This document shows positions 1 through 12,199 of a DNA stretch of 64,000 nt, piece by piece. Under the pieces are notes generated by a model. The model was not told the origin of the DNA. It searched no databases and saw only the letters and a list, made by a program, of their open reading frames with translations. The DNA lies in NCBI RefSeq assembly GCF_041381155.1, contig NC_091147.1, positions 13,393,030 to 13,457,029 on the forward strand. The letters are read 5' to 3'. The translations under genes were made by a program, and so were the position numbers. The DNA comes from Argopecten irradians (taxonomy: Eukaryota > Mollusca > Bivalvia > Pectinida > Pectinidae). The stretch's first letter is position 1. Each line of letters opens with the position of its first letter.

Positions 1-123
1 TCAGAGGTTCTGAGATCTATCCCTGGAGAAGGTCGTTATTAAATTTATAAGAAAAATCTGCACACTGTTTCATGATTCTGTAGACATTTTTAATCGCGAT
101 TCTATCTATATGTCATTTTTCAG

Positions 124-3100
124 CTTGCCAATCCAGATACCCCAATACATAGATGGTGCTTGCCTGGGATCCCATCCAAGTTTGAGGTTTCCATTAAGAG
201 AGATGATATGACAGGGAGCACCTTATCAGGAAACAAAGTTAGATATAATTAAAAATCAAACAAACAAGCAGTCAAAAAATTACAATAAAAGATAATAAAA
301 ACTGAAAATATATTAAAAAAAAAAGGCTTTAATATTTCAGAGTTTCAATTTGCACATACATGTGATGAAAACTTATTTGTAACATATTGAATTTGACAAT
401 GTGACTGGTGACTGTTTTATCGATAATTTTAATGATTTTTAGTTCATAAGTGAAGGACACAAAGTATACTTTAAGATGCTCCACCGCAGACATTAGTGGT
501 ATTTTTTCACTATTAAAAACAGGAGCAGACGATTTAGTATTCTTCTTCAGTTACAAAAGTTACTAACTTTACACCATTACCACCATTGAAACGTTTGAGC
601 TTCTAATTTTACTTCAAGTAAAAAATATGAAAAATAATTAATTGCATCCTGAAAAAATTCCGTGCCACTATATCCTATATGGAATGAAGTAATGATTGCC
701 CAAAGGCAAAATAAATTATTTTATATTATTTTTTGTGTTAATTAGATTATTATATACACGATTAAACACCAATTATTGTACAAATGATGAATATCATTTA
801 TGCTCTGTCGGCGGTGGAGCATCTTTAAAATTTGCATTATACCATATTTGACCCAATAAGCGCCCAGAGCGCTTTTAAAATTGAAGCAAATAAGGGGGCA
901 CTTAATAGAAACAAATTTGGACTAGTCAAATTTCCAAAAGATATCAGTAAGGAATCAACACAGTTTTGATATTTTCAGTCCACATTTACTTCGAAGTAAA
1001 TAAAGTTGAAGCCTAAAAAAAGGGGGAGGGGGGGAGAGGGGCGCTTTTAGGTAGGATACGGTAATTATATAAATGACACAATGTTTGAAAAATTATCAGG
1101 ACTCATTATGGAGCAAAAAAACTTCAATTCAAGACATTATATTTTAAGTTATCTGATATCAAATTCCATCAGCATCTACATCATATGAACATGTAATATG
1201 ATTAGCAAATGCAACCATATCGTGTACTGTATTGCAACGGTAGTTGATCATGAATGTACCATGTAATTCATGATATATAAGGTTTGCTATAGAAATGTAA
1301 CGGAGAAAAGCATTGCTTGCTTGTCTTGTTTCCAAGGTGCGGAAGCTGGAATTTTTGATGGCAGATGCCGTAGCAAGAAAATGTGGCCATGTGATTACAT
1401 GTGGAGGAGTTCAGTCCAACCACTGTAGAGCAACGGTCGTGGCCGCACGACAACTACAGCTACAACCTCACCTACTACTGCGGACAGATGTACAGGTAAT
1501 TTAAACAATGTAGAACTATACAGTCAAGATTTGATGCAATTACAGCTACCCTGCACATACTACAGATAGATGTACAGGCAATTACATCACCATAGAGCTA
1601 CTGTTAGGGGTTTAATACAATTACACAAAAGCTTCACCTCCTACAGATAGATGTACAGGTAATTAAATCATTGTAGAGCTACTGTCAGGGTTTTGATGCA
1701 ATTACAGCTAAACTACAGTTCTTGAAATATGGATATATCATTTGAGAGTGGAAAATGTGGCAGTACTCTTTATAGCTATAGCTTCCAACAACATTTTCTA
1801 CGAAGTGTGACCATCTGGTCCAAACCCCAGCCATGAGGAAGCAAGTCTAGAACCCATGATCATTGATCAACTGCTTCAAACTATCAGAAAATCTTACCCA
1901 AAAGGAAAGACTTTTTTTGGTCATTTGGTCCCAGTTATTCCAAGAAGGAAAGCTATCTGCCTTCCTCCACTGGTCTTGACCCAGGGAGAGGAAGGAGCAT
2001 CTTCCTTGTTTGACTGAACCCAGTTCACAATGGAACTATGTGTGGCCTGATCATCGAGCCATAACGCCTTAGGACTCTAGGTTCTTTCCTGAGATGTCTT
2101 CATCAACTTCTCGTCATGTCTCACATACGCTGTCCATTAGAACAATTGACTGGCAGTCTCAAGACCATGCAGCTGATTTTGCAGCTGACTTCACGTTGGT
2201 CTCTAATATGATGACGGGATTGCTCGTGCAACGCCAGCTTTACAACCAGCAGAGTCTTAACTGTCACGTCGTCTGAAGTTAGAATCACCTACTGTCTCAG
2301 TCGGATGTGACCTATACTTATGGTCAGCCTTCACCAGACAATAGGACTTGTATAAAATCGGAATGACAGTTAATGCACACATGTTACCTACTACCTGGTT
2401 TATTGGTGCAATGATTTGCGCACATACATACTTTGTCTAATTCAAAGTAATGTGAACCCATGTGAACCCACGAAAGAGGTAGACCTACACAGGTAATATT
2501 TCGTCATGTGAATTTCACGTGAAGAAAATATTCACGTAAATTTCACATGAAGAAAATCATGTGAAAAAATTCACCTGAATTTCATGTGAACATCGTTGAC
2601 GGGCAATGGGTGGCTTGTCCTTCGAAGCCTCAATCGATGTTCTCTGTCACCATGTGTATCTTGCCTGAACACCACACACCCTTCCGATACCCCTTACAAG
2701 ATGTATTGAGGCTCGGGTCAAGCTAAACCTCATTCCTATCAAACTTGCTATATGGAATGACAACGGGAAAACCTTGGCGTGATCGGTAAGGTATTCTTGT
2801 TGCATGGGTTGCCTATGGAGTCATTTGTACCCACTAACCAAACTGCCATTGCCCCTACGTCGGAGTACATTGTATCCTCACCTACTTCGGAGGACATTGT
2901 ATCCTCAATCCAAGACTCAGATAGAAAACACATGTCTTAAGCAAAAACCATCACATTTGTCTATCGTCTTACCATCAGCATAAATTGCAACAGAAAGGAA
3001 TGTGGAGGCATCGAAGGGTGAATACTTTATAATTACGGTGCAACAACCTTCAATGTACGTGAAAAACCAACTACTGCTACTAACTCATTGTGAAATATTG

Positions 3101-6100
3101 CAACTTCATGTTGATTGGACATTATGTCTTGTATGCATTTCATCGTACCAGCAGAGAGTCAGAACTCGCCTATCATGGCCACGGACCATAAGCCCATGGT
3201 GCAGAATGACAGGTCACTTATTGCTATTGACAAAGATAACTCTTCAGCCTAACAGAAAAAGCTTGCATTTTGATTCAAGGGTCATGATGCAGCCTCACAA
3301 AAACCGTCAAATGCAGAAAACCGCCTTTTAAGTGAATCGTAAGAATTTGACATGGTGGTATGGATTCTTCTCTACATCGACAGACGTGGAGGAGTCGCCG
3401 TCAGCACGTAGAAACCGCAGACGATACCCCAACCGTTGTAGCCGCAATAACTTCTTTAATTTTCTACAGTTAATGATTACCTGGGACTTGGAACTAGAAG
3501 CGACCGATATTTCTCCAGCTTATCTGTTTTCGGGAAATTAGTTTATAAACTGATCGAAGACAACTTCCATTAGCATTGCGCTTGTACCACCGCTGCAGTG
3601 CCAGCATATGTATGGCTCACGGGTCAAAGAATCGTGGTTACACATGTATTTCGCATTTGTTCCTCACAAAAGACCTATTTGCGAAATCTGTCCGGGAATC
3701 ACCCAGCCGATGGGACCAAACTGGTGTTCTAGTAAAGTTGAGATGGTACCACAGGACAGAGGGCGTTAACACAGACTGAAATGTTCATTATCTAAGGAAG
3801 TCCTTCCTCATACGAATCCAGTAGATATGCATGTAGTTGCACCACCAAATCTCTGTTGGGTTACCGCAGGGGTCTGATTCTCCGTCAAGTCAAAGGAAGA
3901 TAAACATACAATGGCCTACTCAGGAGACTCAGGCTGTGTTCTTACAAGTCCCCCTGATTTCACCCACTGCACTATCGTCAGAATCCCAACTTGTATTGCC
4001 TGATGAGACCCTACGGTTCACATACTTGTGTCGAAGTTTATTCAGTGTCTAGATTCATGAACCTACTATTGCACTCGTGATACATACATGAGGTGGCGGA
4101 ACGCCACATTTACTTCTGATTAGTGTTGTGTGGATCTTATTGCTAATTCCGTCATATCAATGCAATCAGATGTGTTGTTTAATTTGCTCCTCACTAACAC
4201 CTGTCCTTGGGGAGGAGATAACTGTCAATTAATAAGTATATATGTATAGGACAAAGAAGTAATTCCAACCGTGTGGACAAAACAAAATTGTCAAATTTTC
4301 GAGGCGATCTGCCCCTTTATCAAGACATTTAAAACGAACACGATTACATAATAGGATACGAACAGTAATGCGGGACATTTGTCTACTTTGTCCAGCATTA
4401 CTGTTCGTATCCTATTATGTATCCAACAGACTTACGTTTGATAGGATCCCGTGTCATCTGGAAAATCCTGTTGATATTACTTCTTTGACCCGAAGTATAT
4501 ATGTAGGTATATATTGCAGGTAACAGTCATGGTGTAGAAGTGTTATGCAAAAAAGCCATATAACAAATGAAGTTGATGGTGTTCATTTAATCCTAATTAC
4601 GTATATAATTATAATTTTAAGGAAGTAACTACACGACTATTCTTCTGGTTCTGGTTTTCATCTTAAATCAATATTGTTTGATACATAATATCATATTGTT
4701 TTCATTGATACATGGTATAATATTGTATTCTTTGATACATTAAAGTATAATAATGTTTTCATTGTTGTAGAATCAGTCAGAGATTGGAAGCGAGGGTAAT
4801 TTATTACTAGATCGCCTTTGTGGGGCTAATATACATATTGTACCAAAGAAATCGCGATACGAAACTGAACTAAAACCTCGCATGGAGAAGTTGGCCAAGA
4901 AACTCAAGTAAGTCATATCAATTTCAAACAATTAGGTAACATCAGTGTCATGATACTATTAGTTGGCCATTGATATTATACCGTATACACATTTGTGTTT
5001 GTCAGTGGATTGGGATCAATAAAGGTCTTTTTTTATATGGCAAACTAGATCTGTATATTTAATTTGTGTTTGTCAGTGGATTGGGATCAATAAAGGTCTT
5101 TTTTCATATGGCAAACTGGGTCTGTATATTTAATTTGTGTTTGTCAGTGGATTGATATCAATAAAGGTCTTTTTTCATATGGCAAACTGGGTCTGTATAT
5201 TTAATTTGTGTTTGTCAGTGGATTGATATCAATAAAGGTCTTTTTTTCATATGGCAAACTGGGTCTGTATATTTAATTTGTGTTTGTCAGTGGATTGGGA
5301 TCAATAAAGGTCTTTTTTCTATATGGCAAACTGGGTCTGTATATTTAAGAATGTTCTCTTCATTTGTAGTAATCAATTCCACATTTAAGACTTACGATCG
5401 ATAATTAATGTGTTTTAAACGTTTGTGGTCAAATGGCTGGCATTTGTATATTTGGGATAGTGTCCCCTATCCACACTCAATATACTTTCACACGCTTACA
5501 GTATTAATCTCACCTACAATGTATGATCAAAAACAATGTTTACGTGGATGTTTACTGATTTTGGATTTAAAGAGCAACCTAGCGACTTCCGTTTTGATAT
5601 AGAGTCTTATGCTTTCTATCACATCTTTAGATTTCTAAAATTGGGTTTGGAAGTCATAAAATCATTGCCTCATTGCGCGTCATGAGTTAAAAACCCCACA
5701 GTAGGCCAGGCAAGGTATTTCTCAGTAACCACGCAAATCCCTAAATAAGTTTTTATATGCTGTACATAATACTATTGTTTTTGTGGTATGAATATATCGT
5801 TTTTGATTTTTGGATATTAACATGTCGGATATTATGCAAATATGTGAAAGTTATTGCCATGTTATTTAATGATAATTAATGTAATGGTAATAACAAAATA
5901 TGTATAATAATATTATTATTTTGTGTTCTAAAGGGAGGAGACTGGAGAGGAGTCATATCTTGTTCCGGTTGGAGGTTCGAATTCTGTCGGCTTGTTTGGA
6001 TACATAACAGTGTTTCAAGAACTCATTTCTCAGGTAATTATCTCGATACCATATACTACCGGCAACACGCATATAAGTACATGAAGGGATTTTAAGGGAA

Positions 6101-9100
6101 GGGGTCTTATTACCGAATGTAGGTCTAAGTGTTTCCATACTCAAGAATTAGATTTTTTTGCAAACAGACTGATTGGTCAGTTGTCAGTATAATGTGACCG
6201 AGTGAAGTGTGTTGCTTAGTGTTTTCGGTGGCATGGTTCAGTGATATAGCACTATAAAAATGGCAAAAGTTCCACTATACAAGAAGACACAACACGAATA
6301 TACCGCAGTCTCCCAAAACACAACCGCACATCATACACGCAACACACCGCATACATGGGAGGCCGTCCATACATGACCCTGGCTGTTAATAGGACGTTAA
6401 TTAATCAAACATTGGTATCATAATTGATCAATAACAATATGATTTGGCCCGTATACATTCCACTTCCATATTAAACAAAAAAAAAAACAAAAATAAAAAG
6501 TAGTACTATTCTGATTAAAAGAAACTGTATCATAAATCGAAATTGTTGATATTTCAAATGTTTAGGGGTACATGTACAGAAATGTTTTGTCTTATGTATA
6601 AATACATATAACAAATAGGAATTCATAGGATGTATTTGACGCCGTAATGCATACCAAAGTTTTGTCATTTGTTAGGGCCTTTTTGAGCAGTTTGATGACA
6701 TTGTATTTGCGTGTGGATCTGGCGGTACGGCTGCCGGTCTGGCTATTAGCAACCATCTCACAGGATCTCATGTCAGGTAAAACAAATGTCAAAACATTTT
6801 TTATTCTATGTCCATTAATAACCGTGAAATAAATATGATTTACCATCGAAAATATGATGTCACGATCACCGAAATCTGGACGACGAACCGAAAGTAAATT
6901 GTACTTCACTCACGTTGTTTTGGTAACTTAAAATCGACGTACATTTTTTTGTACGTATTGTTCAGCATATGTTGGCTAAAAGTGAAAAAGAGCGCAATTA
7001 ATTAAGCGATACCTCCTTCCATATTATTAACACACTTGTTTAATTCCAAGCGCTATTACATTCTACTGTTGTCCTTAAAATATAACTTGGCTTCCCTAGT
7101 GTCTAGGTGATAAACATGATGACAGGATATACTTTTATACATAAAAGACTTGATATGAGTTGCTATGTGCAGTGTAATATGAAATTTATTTAATGCTTTG
7201 CAACAAGCCTTTAGGCGATTTATGTATCAAATTACTTAACGAGTTTAATAAATTTCATATTAAGTAGCCACGAGTGTAAGATTTTTTTATCACATAACTA
7301 GTATTTATGAAAATATAGACAAAACTTTTAATTTTGTTTCTATATAAGAGTGGAAAAATCAGGCACGTCTCCTCCACCGAGACAATCATGCGACGTCATA
7401 TTTTGACACGAGATAGTTATGTGATAATTATATATCATTATTAGTTTGTATTCTAAACTTCGAAGAATTTCTATGGTGAAATGAAATGAAATAATTTCAT
7501 ATAGGTATACAAATAACATTTAGTCTAGACTACTTTTATAGTTTTTTTGAGGTATCCTACTTTTATAGTTTTTTTGAGGTATCCTCAATGACTAAGAAGG
7601 AATTCGGCCAGGACCAGACAGTACATGTGTAGTTAACCAAATAATTCCGTGTTCATATTAACCAAGTTCCATTGAATATTTCATTATTTCACAGTATATT
7701 ATAGATAAGAATAAATTATATGGCATTTTTGTCTCTATGTCAAAAATATTGTCTGATTCAGATTTTTCTGGCCTGTATTCTGTAACTACATTGTACTCGT
7801 TAAAACAGGTGCCATGCTATTATAGTGTGTGATGACAAAGCTTACTTTACTGATCACGTCGATCAGACATTGGTCAGAGTTGGTCTGGACAATGTCCACT
7901 GTCAAGATATACTGGACATCATTGAAGGTCACAAAGGTCGTGGATATGGTCTGTCTACACAGGGGGAGCTGGGTAAGATTAGTTGTGGCAAAAAAAGGCA
8001 ACAGTAGTTTTGAATTGTTTTCTATTTACAGTTTTGGTATTATTTTTTTTCAAATTGTATAAGTTATTTGCCTCAAAGATCAACACTTTAAAGCTGTTGA
8101 CATTATAGTCTAACGGATGTCGATGTGTTTTCATTTCTTGTTCAAATATACTATATAACAGCTAATTTTTGCGGAGATATTTTCGCGATTTTGCAGAACA
8201 CTAGACGTAATTGTACATGTAGTCATGAAAATGTCTTATGCCAATTTATGAATTGTTCATAAATCATACATTCCCTAGTCATATCGCTTTACAATTGGCT
8301 CTAATTCCTATTTTCAAAAAAAAAAATATATATATATATTTGACCCAGAACAATAACCTGATATACAGTGATAAATATGATATGTACATTAACGTTGTCA
8401 GAGTTCATCACAAATGTAAGCCGATCGACAGGTATAATGTTGGACCCTGTATACTCGGGAAAGGCTGCTATGGGCCTTGTGGAGGAACTCCATAATAATC
8501 CACAGAGGTTCCAGGGAAATCGGATACTTTTCTTACATACAGGTTTGTATCCATTTACGTTTTGTGTTATACATTACGTATGTTGATGAATATTAAGTAC
8601 ATACATCACGTGTATCAGCCAGTATTGAAGAATTGACTTGTCAGGATAGATCATTAGAGGGTATCTATTAAAGTTGTATTTCTTGTAATTTTCACCATCA
8701 CAAACTCTCATAAAACATACAATGTGTGAATATGGATGCTTACATATGATAGTTCAGATCCATAAAAGCGCAAATATACTATTGACATAGCGGTAAATGT
8801 CGCATGAAATATCACACGTTTTGAAAGAACCGCCATAGTTAACGCCATGTTTCAAACTTTCGGGTAATATCTGAAAACCGAGTTGCATCACTTGACCGAC
8901 ATCGGCGATACCCGTATAGATCGGAACCTCCCGAGCCGTATCACGTGGTCAATATCGGCAATACCCGTACATATCGGAATAGATAGGAACAGTTCGGATA
9001 CTTCCGAGCTATTTTTAACGCGCACACGTTAAAAAATCAACATTTTAATTTAATTGTTTAATAACTTAGGGAATACGAACTTTGCAGAAGTCGGCAAATA

Positions 9101-9585
9101 TCGAAAGTTTAGAACTTAGAGAGGCGGAGAAAAATATGTAGAACACTCTAAATACTTTTTCTATGCCAAAACTACAACAAGTCACAGACCATACAACTTT
9201 AATATATAGAGAGGGCTTGCATAGGATTTGCTGTGGTGCCTGATTAACATTTTCGCTAACATCATTACAAAAAATTATTGTGAAATCGACATCAGTAGGC
9301 CTTTCCTGAGTTTAGACAGGTTCTTTGAATCTAGTCTAATTGCTCTATACTACCTCTTTTGTATCATACATGTAACAATGACAACCAGTAATTATGTAGT
9401 CTAGCTGACTTAATTGCTATATTTTCCCTCTTCCCTATCATATACATATATCACAGTGCTAATGAATTGTTTTCATTTCAGGTGGTATATTTGGTATGTT
9501 CGACGGTACCCTGGGTTCCATTGTAACAGCAGAGACACAGAATCTTATACATATGTGGTCAAATAAAGACGATTCTCCGGAGTAA
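124..9585 (+). CDS. D-cysteine desulfhydrase / ACC deaminase-like PLP enzyme (8 exons seen, 5' partial)
   Basis: Exons by hand splicing: 124-237, 1337-1495, 4771-4907, 5934-6033, 6676-6776, 7809-7972, 8402-8542, 9482-9585 (TAA at 9583). All junctions are GT/AG and the phases agree. The joined protein follows the tryptophan-synthase-beta (fold type II) PLP family. It has TPIHRW, then IKRDD and [14 protein letters not shown] holding the Schiff-base lysine (SGNK), [17 protein letters not shown], the phosphate-binding [18 protein letters not shown] and a C-terminal FLHTGGIFG. Family members convert D-cysteine to pyruvate, H2S and ammonia, or deaminate 1-aminocyclopropane-1-carboxylate; the sequence does not separate these. 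About 351 residues are visible, so only the N-terminus is missing. Bases 1-36 can be read as a similar upstream stretch (EVLRSIPGE), but its frame does not join exon 124-237, so it is left out. Introns carry repeats, including copies of the exon 1337-1495 donor. Confidence 0.92.
471..828. mobile_element. MITE, copy 1 (TTAA-flanked, about 355 bp)
   Basis: Both ends read AGATGCTCCACCGC in inverted orientation (left about 474-490, right about 806-825). The ends abut TTAA-like bases. A near-full second copy in the opposite orientation lies at 37879-38226. There is no coding capacity, so it is non-autonomous. A TTAA target is typical of piggyBac or Kolobok elements, but the superfamily is not proved. 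It lies in the intron between the exons ending at 237 and starting at 1337. Confidence 0.8.
1440..1735 (+). repeat. Three tandem copies (about 82 bp) of an exon 3' end plus its 5' splice site
   Basis: The real exon ends at 1495 in GATGTACAG followed by GTAATT. The same stretch recurs with GATGTACAG at 1569 and about 1650, including the preceding exon-like bases (TTACAGCTAC, CTACAGATA) and the following intron bases (TTTGATGCAATTACAG). Copy 2 carries GC instead of GT at the donor and copy 3 keeps GT. Using copy 3 would read into an in-frame stop (GTA ATT TAA after copy 1), so only the first donor looks productive. Confidence 0.85.
1740..4225. other. Large intron: no recognisable gene, possible decayed coding remnant
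   Basis: This is the intron between the exons ending at 1495 and starting at 4771. GC content looks higher than in neighbouring introns at about 1800-4080, and several 60-110 codon open frames occur there (for example 3002-3331 and 3837-4052). None translates to a family I recognise and stops break the frames, so I do not call genes. A short cluster of TTCACGTGAA-type repeats lies at about 2505-2592. The remnant could be a degraded mobile element. Confidence 0.4.
4228..4515. mobile_element. Foldback element related to 34600-34690
   Basis: The left arm contains GGACAAAGAAGTAATT and the right arm its inverse ATTACTTCTTTGACCC. An inner perfect inverted pair, GGATACGAACAGTAATGC and its complement, lies at about 4353-4374 and 4397-4418. 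The segment from 4250 to 4335 (GTGTGGACAAAA, TTGTCAAATTTTC, ATCTGCCCCTTT) recurs inverted at about 34602-34665 in MPDU1, so this is an interspersed family. Confidence 0.7.
4991..5348 (+). repeat. Tandem repeat, 5 copies of 71-72 bp
   Basis: Five near-identical units begin at 4991, 5062, 5133, 5204 and 5276, each starting ATTTGTGTTTGTCAGTGG and containing CAATAAAGGTC and GGCAAACTGGGTCTG. The array lies 84 bp after the donor of exon 4771-4907. Unlike other arrays in this window it has no clear match to that exon. Confidence 0.9.
6235..6440. repeat. Interspersed repeat, copy inverted at 16980-17150
   Basis: CAGTCTCCCAAAACACA, TGGGAGGCCGTCC and the TTAATTAATCAAAC end recur as reverse complement at 16985-17095 (GTTTGATTAATTAA, GACGGCCTCCCA, TGTTTTGGGAGACT). 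It has no coding content and lies in intron 6034-6675. Confidence 0.6.
7150..7265. repeat. Foldback / short MITE
   Basis: AATATGAAATTTATT at about 7168 pairs with AATAAATTTCATATT at about 7247, giving a hairpin with an internal loop of roughly 60 bases. It lies in intron 6777-7808. A 30-bp direct duplication (CTACTTTTATAGTTTTTTTG) follows at about 7528-7585. Confidence 0.5.
8882..9005 (+). repeat. Two-copy degenerate tandem repeat
   Basis: CACTTGACCGACATCGGC, ATACCCGTATAGATCGGAA and CCTCCCGAGC are followed by the diverged CACGTGGTCAATATCGGC, ATACCCGTACATATCGGAA and ACTTCCGAGC, with a period of about 60. It lies in the last intron of the desulfhydrase-like gene. Confidence 0.55.
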
Positions 9586-9928
9586 TAAAATGGTGATAAT
9601 CATAAATTTCGTTTATATATATAATGATAAGTATGTGTTTTTAAGTCATTCCATGCGATTATTTTATCTTAATTTGTACAAAAGCATATTCCATGTAGAG
9701 TATTCGTATGCAAAAGTATATTCACCAATTTATCATACATTATAATACATAACAAAACACATACAATGATTTGTTGAAAAATTCCGATTTTTTTAGCCCT
9801 TGTTCAATCGATTCACATATTGCATGTTTATAAATCTCTTCATTAGTAGTTGAACAAAACTAAATTAATCTTCTACCATTCTAACTATTGTCTATATCTA
9901 GTACTGCCATCATTTGTTTGATTGGATC

Positions 9929-9934
9929 AATAAA
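9929..9934 (+). terminator. Candidate polyadenylation signal, desulfhydrase-like gene
   Basis: AATAAA lies about 345 bp after the stop at 9585. Another AATAAA overlaps the stop codon region (9584-9589) and one lies near 10193. The real cleavage site cannot be chosen from sequence alone. Confidence 0.35.
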
Positions 9935-12199
9935 CATAATCCTATATATGTTATGAGGTAACCATTGTCAGTTTCTATGTTAACCAGTTGTCACTTTCTG
10001 AGCTACCAGATACATGTGCACGACGTTATGCATCTTGGTGTTTTAGTTATGATGTTATTAGAATATTCGCAATCAATCGGCTTTTTAGAATGTACCAATC
10101 TAAAGGAGATAATTATAGTTTGAAATCCGATAAAATTCTTTCTCTGATTGTTGGTGTCCGTTCATGATAATTTTTGTCATATTTTTCTCAAACAATAAAG
10201 TCACTTAGATGGTTATGTTTCGTTATATGAGAATTCTGCACGTTTATATTACGAAGGTGTCCGGATTATCGAGGGTCTGCTGTACTTGGAAATGCATGTA
10301 CATGGAAGTGTTTAGAACTTAACCTATATTTTAAGTATATAACTATTGTTTATGAATATAATCCGGCATTTAGTTGTGTTAATATTAAATGAAATAATAA
10401 TATATAATTATTACAAATAAAGATTTTAATATAATGTTTTTTTTATAGATTTCTATCTATCTTGTAAACCGATGTTAATGTATGTAAATATTGATTTCAG
10501 TGTTATTTTAAAGACCGCATTGATGAATACTGTAGCAATACACGCGGTATAAAATACTGGTGGTCATTTTCAATAAGAATAATATAATTAATTTATGATC
10601 ATAATACCTCATGCTACCTTTTGTTTATCTACTATCTACTATCGTTTATAAATATACTGTCGTTAATTTGTGATTATAAACACTATAACATTGATTTTGA
10701 TAAATGATGTGATTGTCTGCTTATATCAGTATTTATTGTTATATGTACATAATCCATCGTATATCCTCGCAAAGGCTCGCAAAATAAATTCCATAGACTG
10801 TTTCTGTGTATCGATACCACAGTTAATTTGTGATGGAATTATTGGTGCGACTTAATCTGATTTCCAATTTTATCTTGTGGTTATAAATATCAATAGAATT
10901 TGATTCAAGTTAATACTTACATAATTCATCTACATGAAATGAAGTATTCTATATTAATATGATCAGCGTTTATGATCAAATGAATATCATTTTTACAACT
11001 GATGATATTCATTTGATCATAAACGCTGATAATATAGAATACTTCATGTAGGTAGATTATGTTAGTCTTTACTTGATTATATTGTTTGGTATGGATATAC
11101 AACACAAAAACCTGAGTGTAATTCTAAATAAATTACAAATTCTGCTGGAAATACTCTAAGAAATTTGTATTATATCTCCATGACATTAACCTGCATTCAA
11201 ATTATTCCTTAAAATTCAATCTGCTATAGATGATCAGCTCAGATTAAAAACAAAATATTGATGGATTTGTTTTTATTCTGTGGAAATACCACGGCGTTTT
11301 AACATCCAATCAAGAGCGACGTTACAAACGGAGGCACCATTTGTTTCCTTCATAGGCTAACCAAGTCAATTTATACCAATTGAAGTGCTCGTTGCAAGCA
11401 AAATTGAATATAATAACTGTTTTTATTTTTCTATGATTATTATTAATACTGATGATATGAAAACACTTTTATATATGGTAATAATTTACTAATGTTAATC
11501 ATGATGACAAATTTATGCAAGAAAATACTGGTGATTATTTGTGATTATACATTGATTTCAATTTGTTATTATAACATAATGATATACAATTATACATTCC
11601 CATGTCAATATGTGATTTAAATACTGTGCTATTGATTATTTATGAATACAATTTTTGATAAGTTGCCTTTTGCTTTTATTATATGTGATACACAGAAATC
11701 CAACGTCCCACCTGAATTTTGTTTTAACAAACCCATTTACGTCAAAGCAGTATTGGTTGATGTAAAACAAATACATCCGTATATATACATGTTCACGTAA
11801 ACGTAATAAATATTTTAACACATTTCATGCCAGACAATTTTGTGTTTAAGTATGAATGTGCAATTACTACTTATATGCGCAAATTTATTATTTTGCTAAT
11901 TATTACATTTACAAAATGTCAAATAAAATAGACGTAACACTGGTCAAGAAACCAACAGCATACTAGTATACAGGTCTATATTGAATCAGTGTAAACACAT
12001 TGTATTTAGGGGGTGAACACCCAGGTATGAAATAAGTCATAAATATAACATCAAATAAATTGATTAAGGTTGGTGTTATTTAAAGCTTCGCTGTGCCAGT
12101 TCACCAAACCACAGGTCACCTGAACGTAATCCTGGTCGCAGTAATTCTTGAGCTACTCCAGGATGGAAATGGACACGTGATCAGTGTGTTTCATTATCA
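9935..12199. other. Convergent intergenic region between the + desulfhydrase-like gene and the - SLC5 gene
   Basis: AT-rich DNA holding the two 3' UTRs. The only clear structure is a hairpin at 10918-11072. TTTATT (AATAAA on the minus strand) near 11884 could serve the SLC5 transcript. No conserved open frame was seen. Confidence 0.5.
10918..11072. repeat. Long hairpin / foldback element (about 150 bp)
   Basis: GAAGTATTCTATATTA, GATCAGCGTTTATGATC and AAATGAATATCAT on the left pair with their complements on the right, ending in GAATACTTCATGTAGGTAGA. The arms are about 60 bp around a loop of roughly 15 bases. It is MITE-like and intergenic. Confidence 0.75.

Noticed and set aside
1..36. Possible upstream exon of the desulfhydrase (EVLRSIPGE)
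   Set aside because: The peptide fits the family's N-terminal region, but the available GT donor (36-37) leaves a phase that does not join exon 124-237.
3837..4052. VGLPQGS in an open frame, resembling a reverse-transcriptase PQG motif
   Set aside because: No other polymerase motifs surround it and the frame is short; coincidence is more likely.
4991..5348. 71-bp array as another exon-derived array
   Set aside because: It starts 84 bp after a donor, but the unit does not align convincingly to the exon 4771-4907 end.
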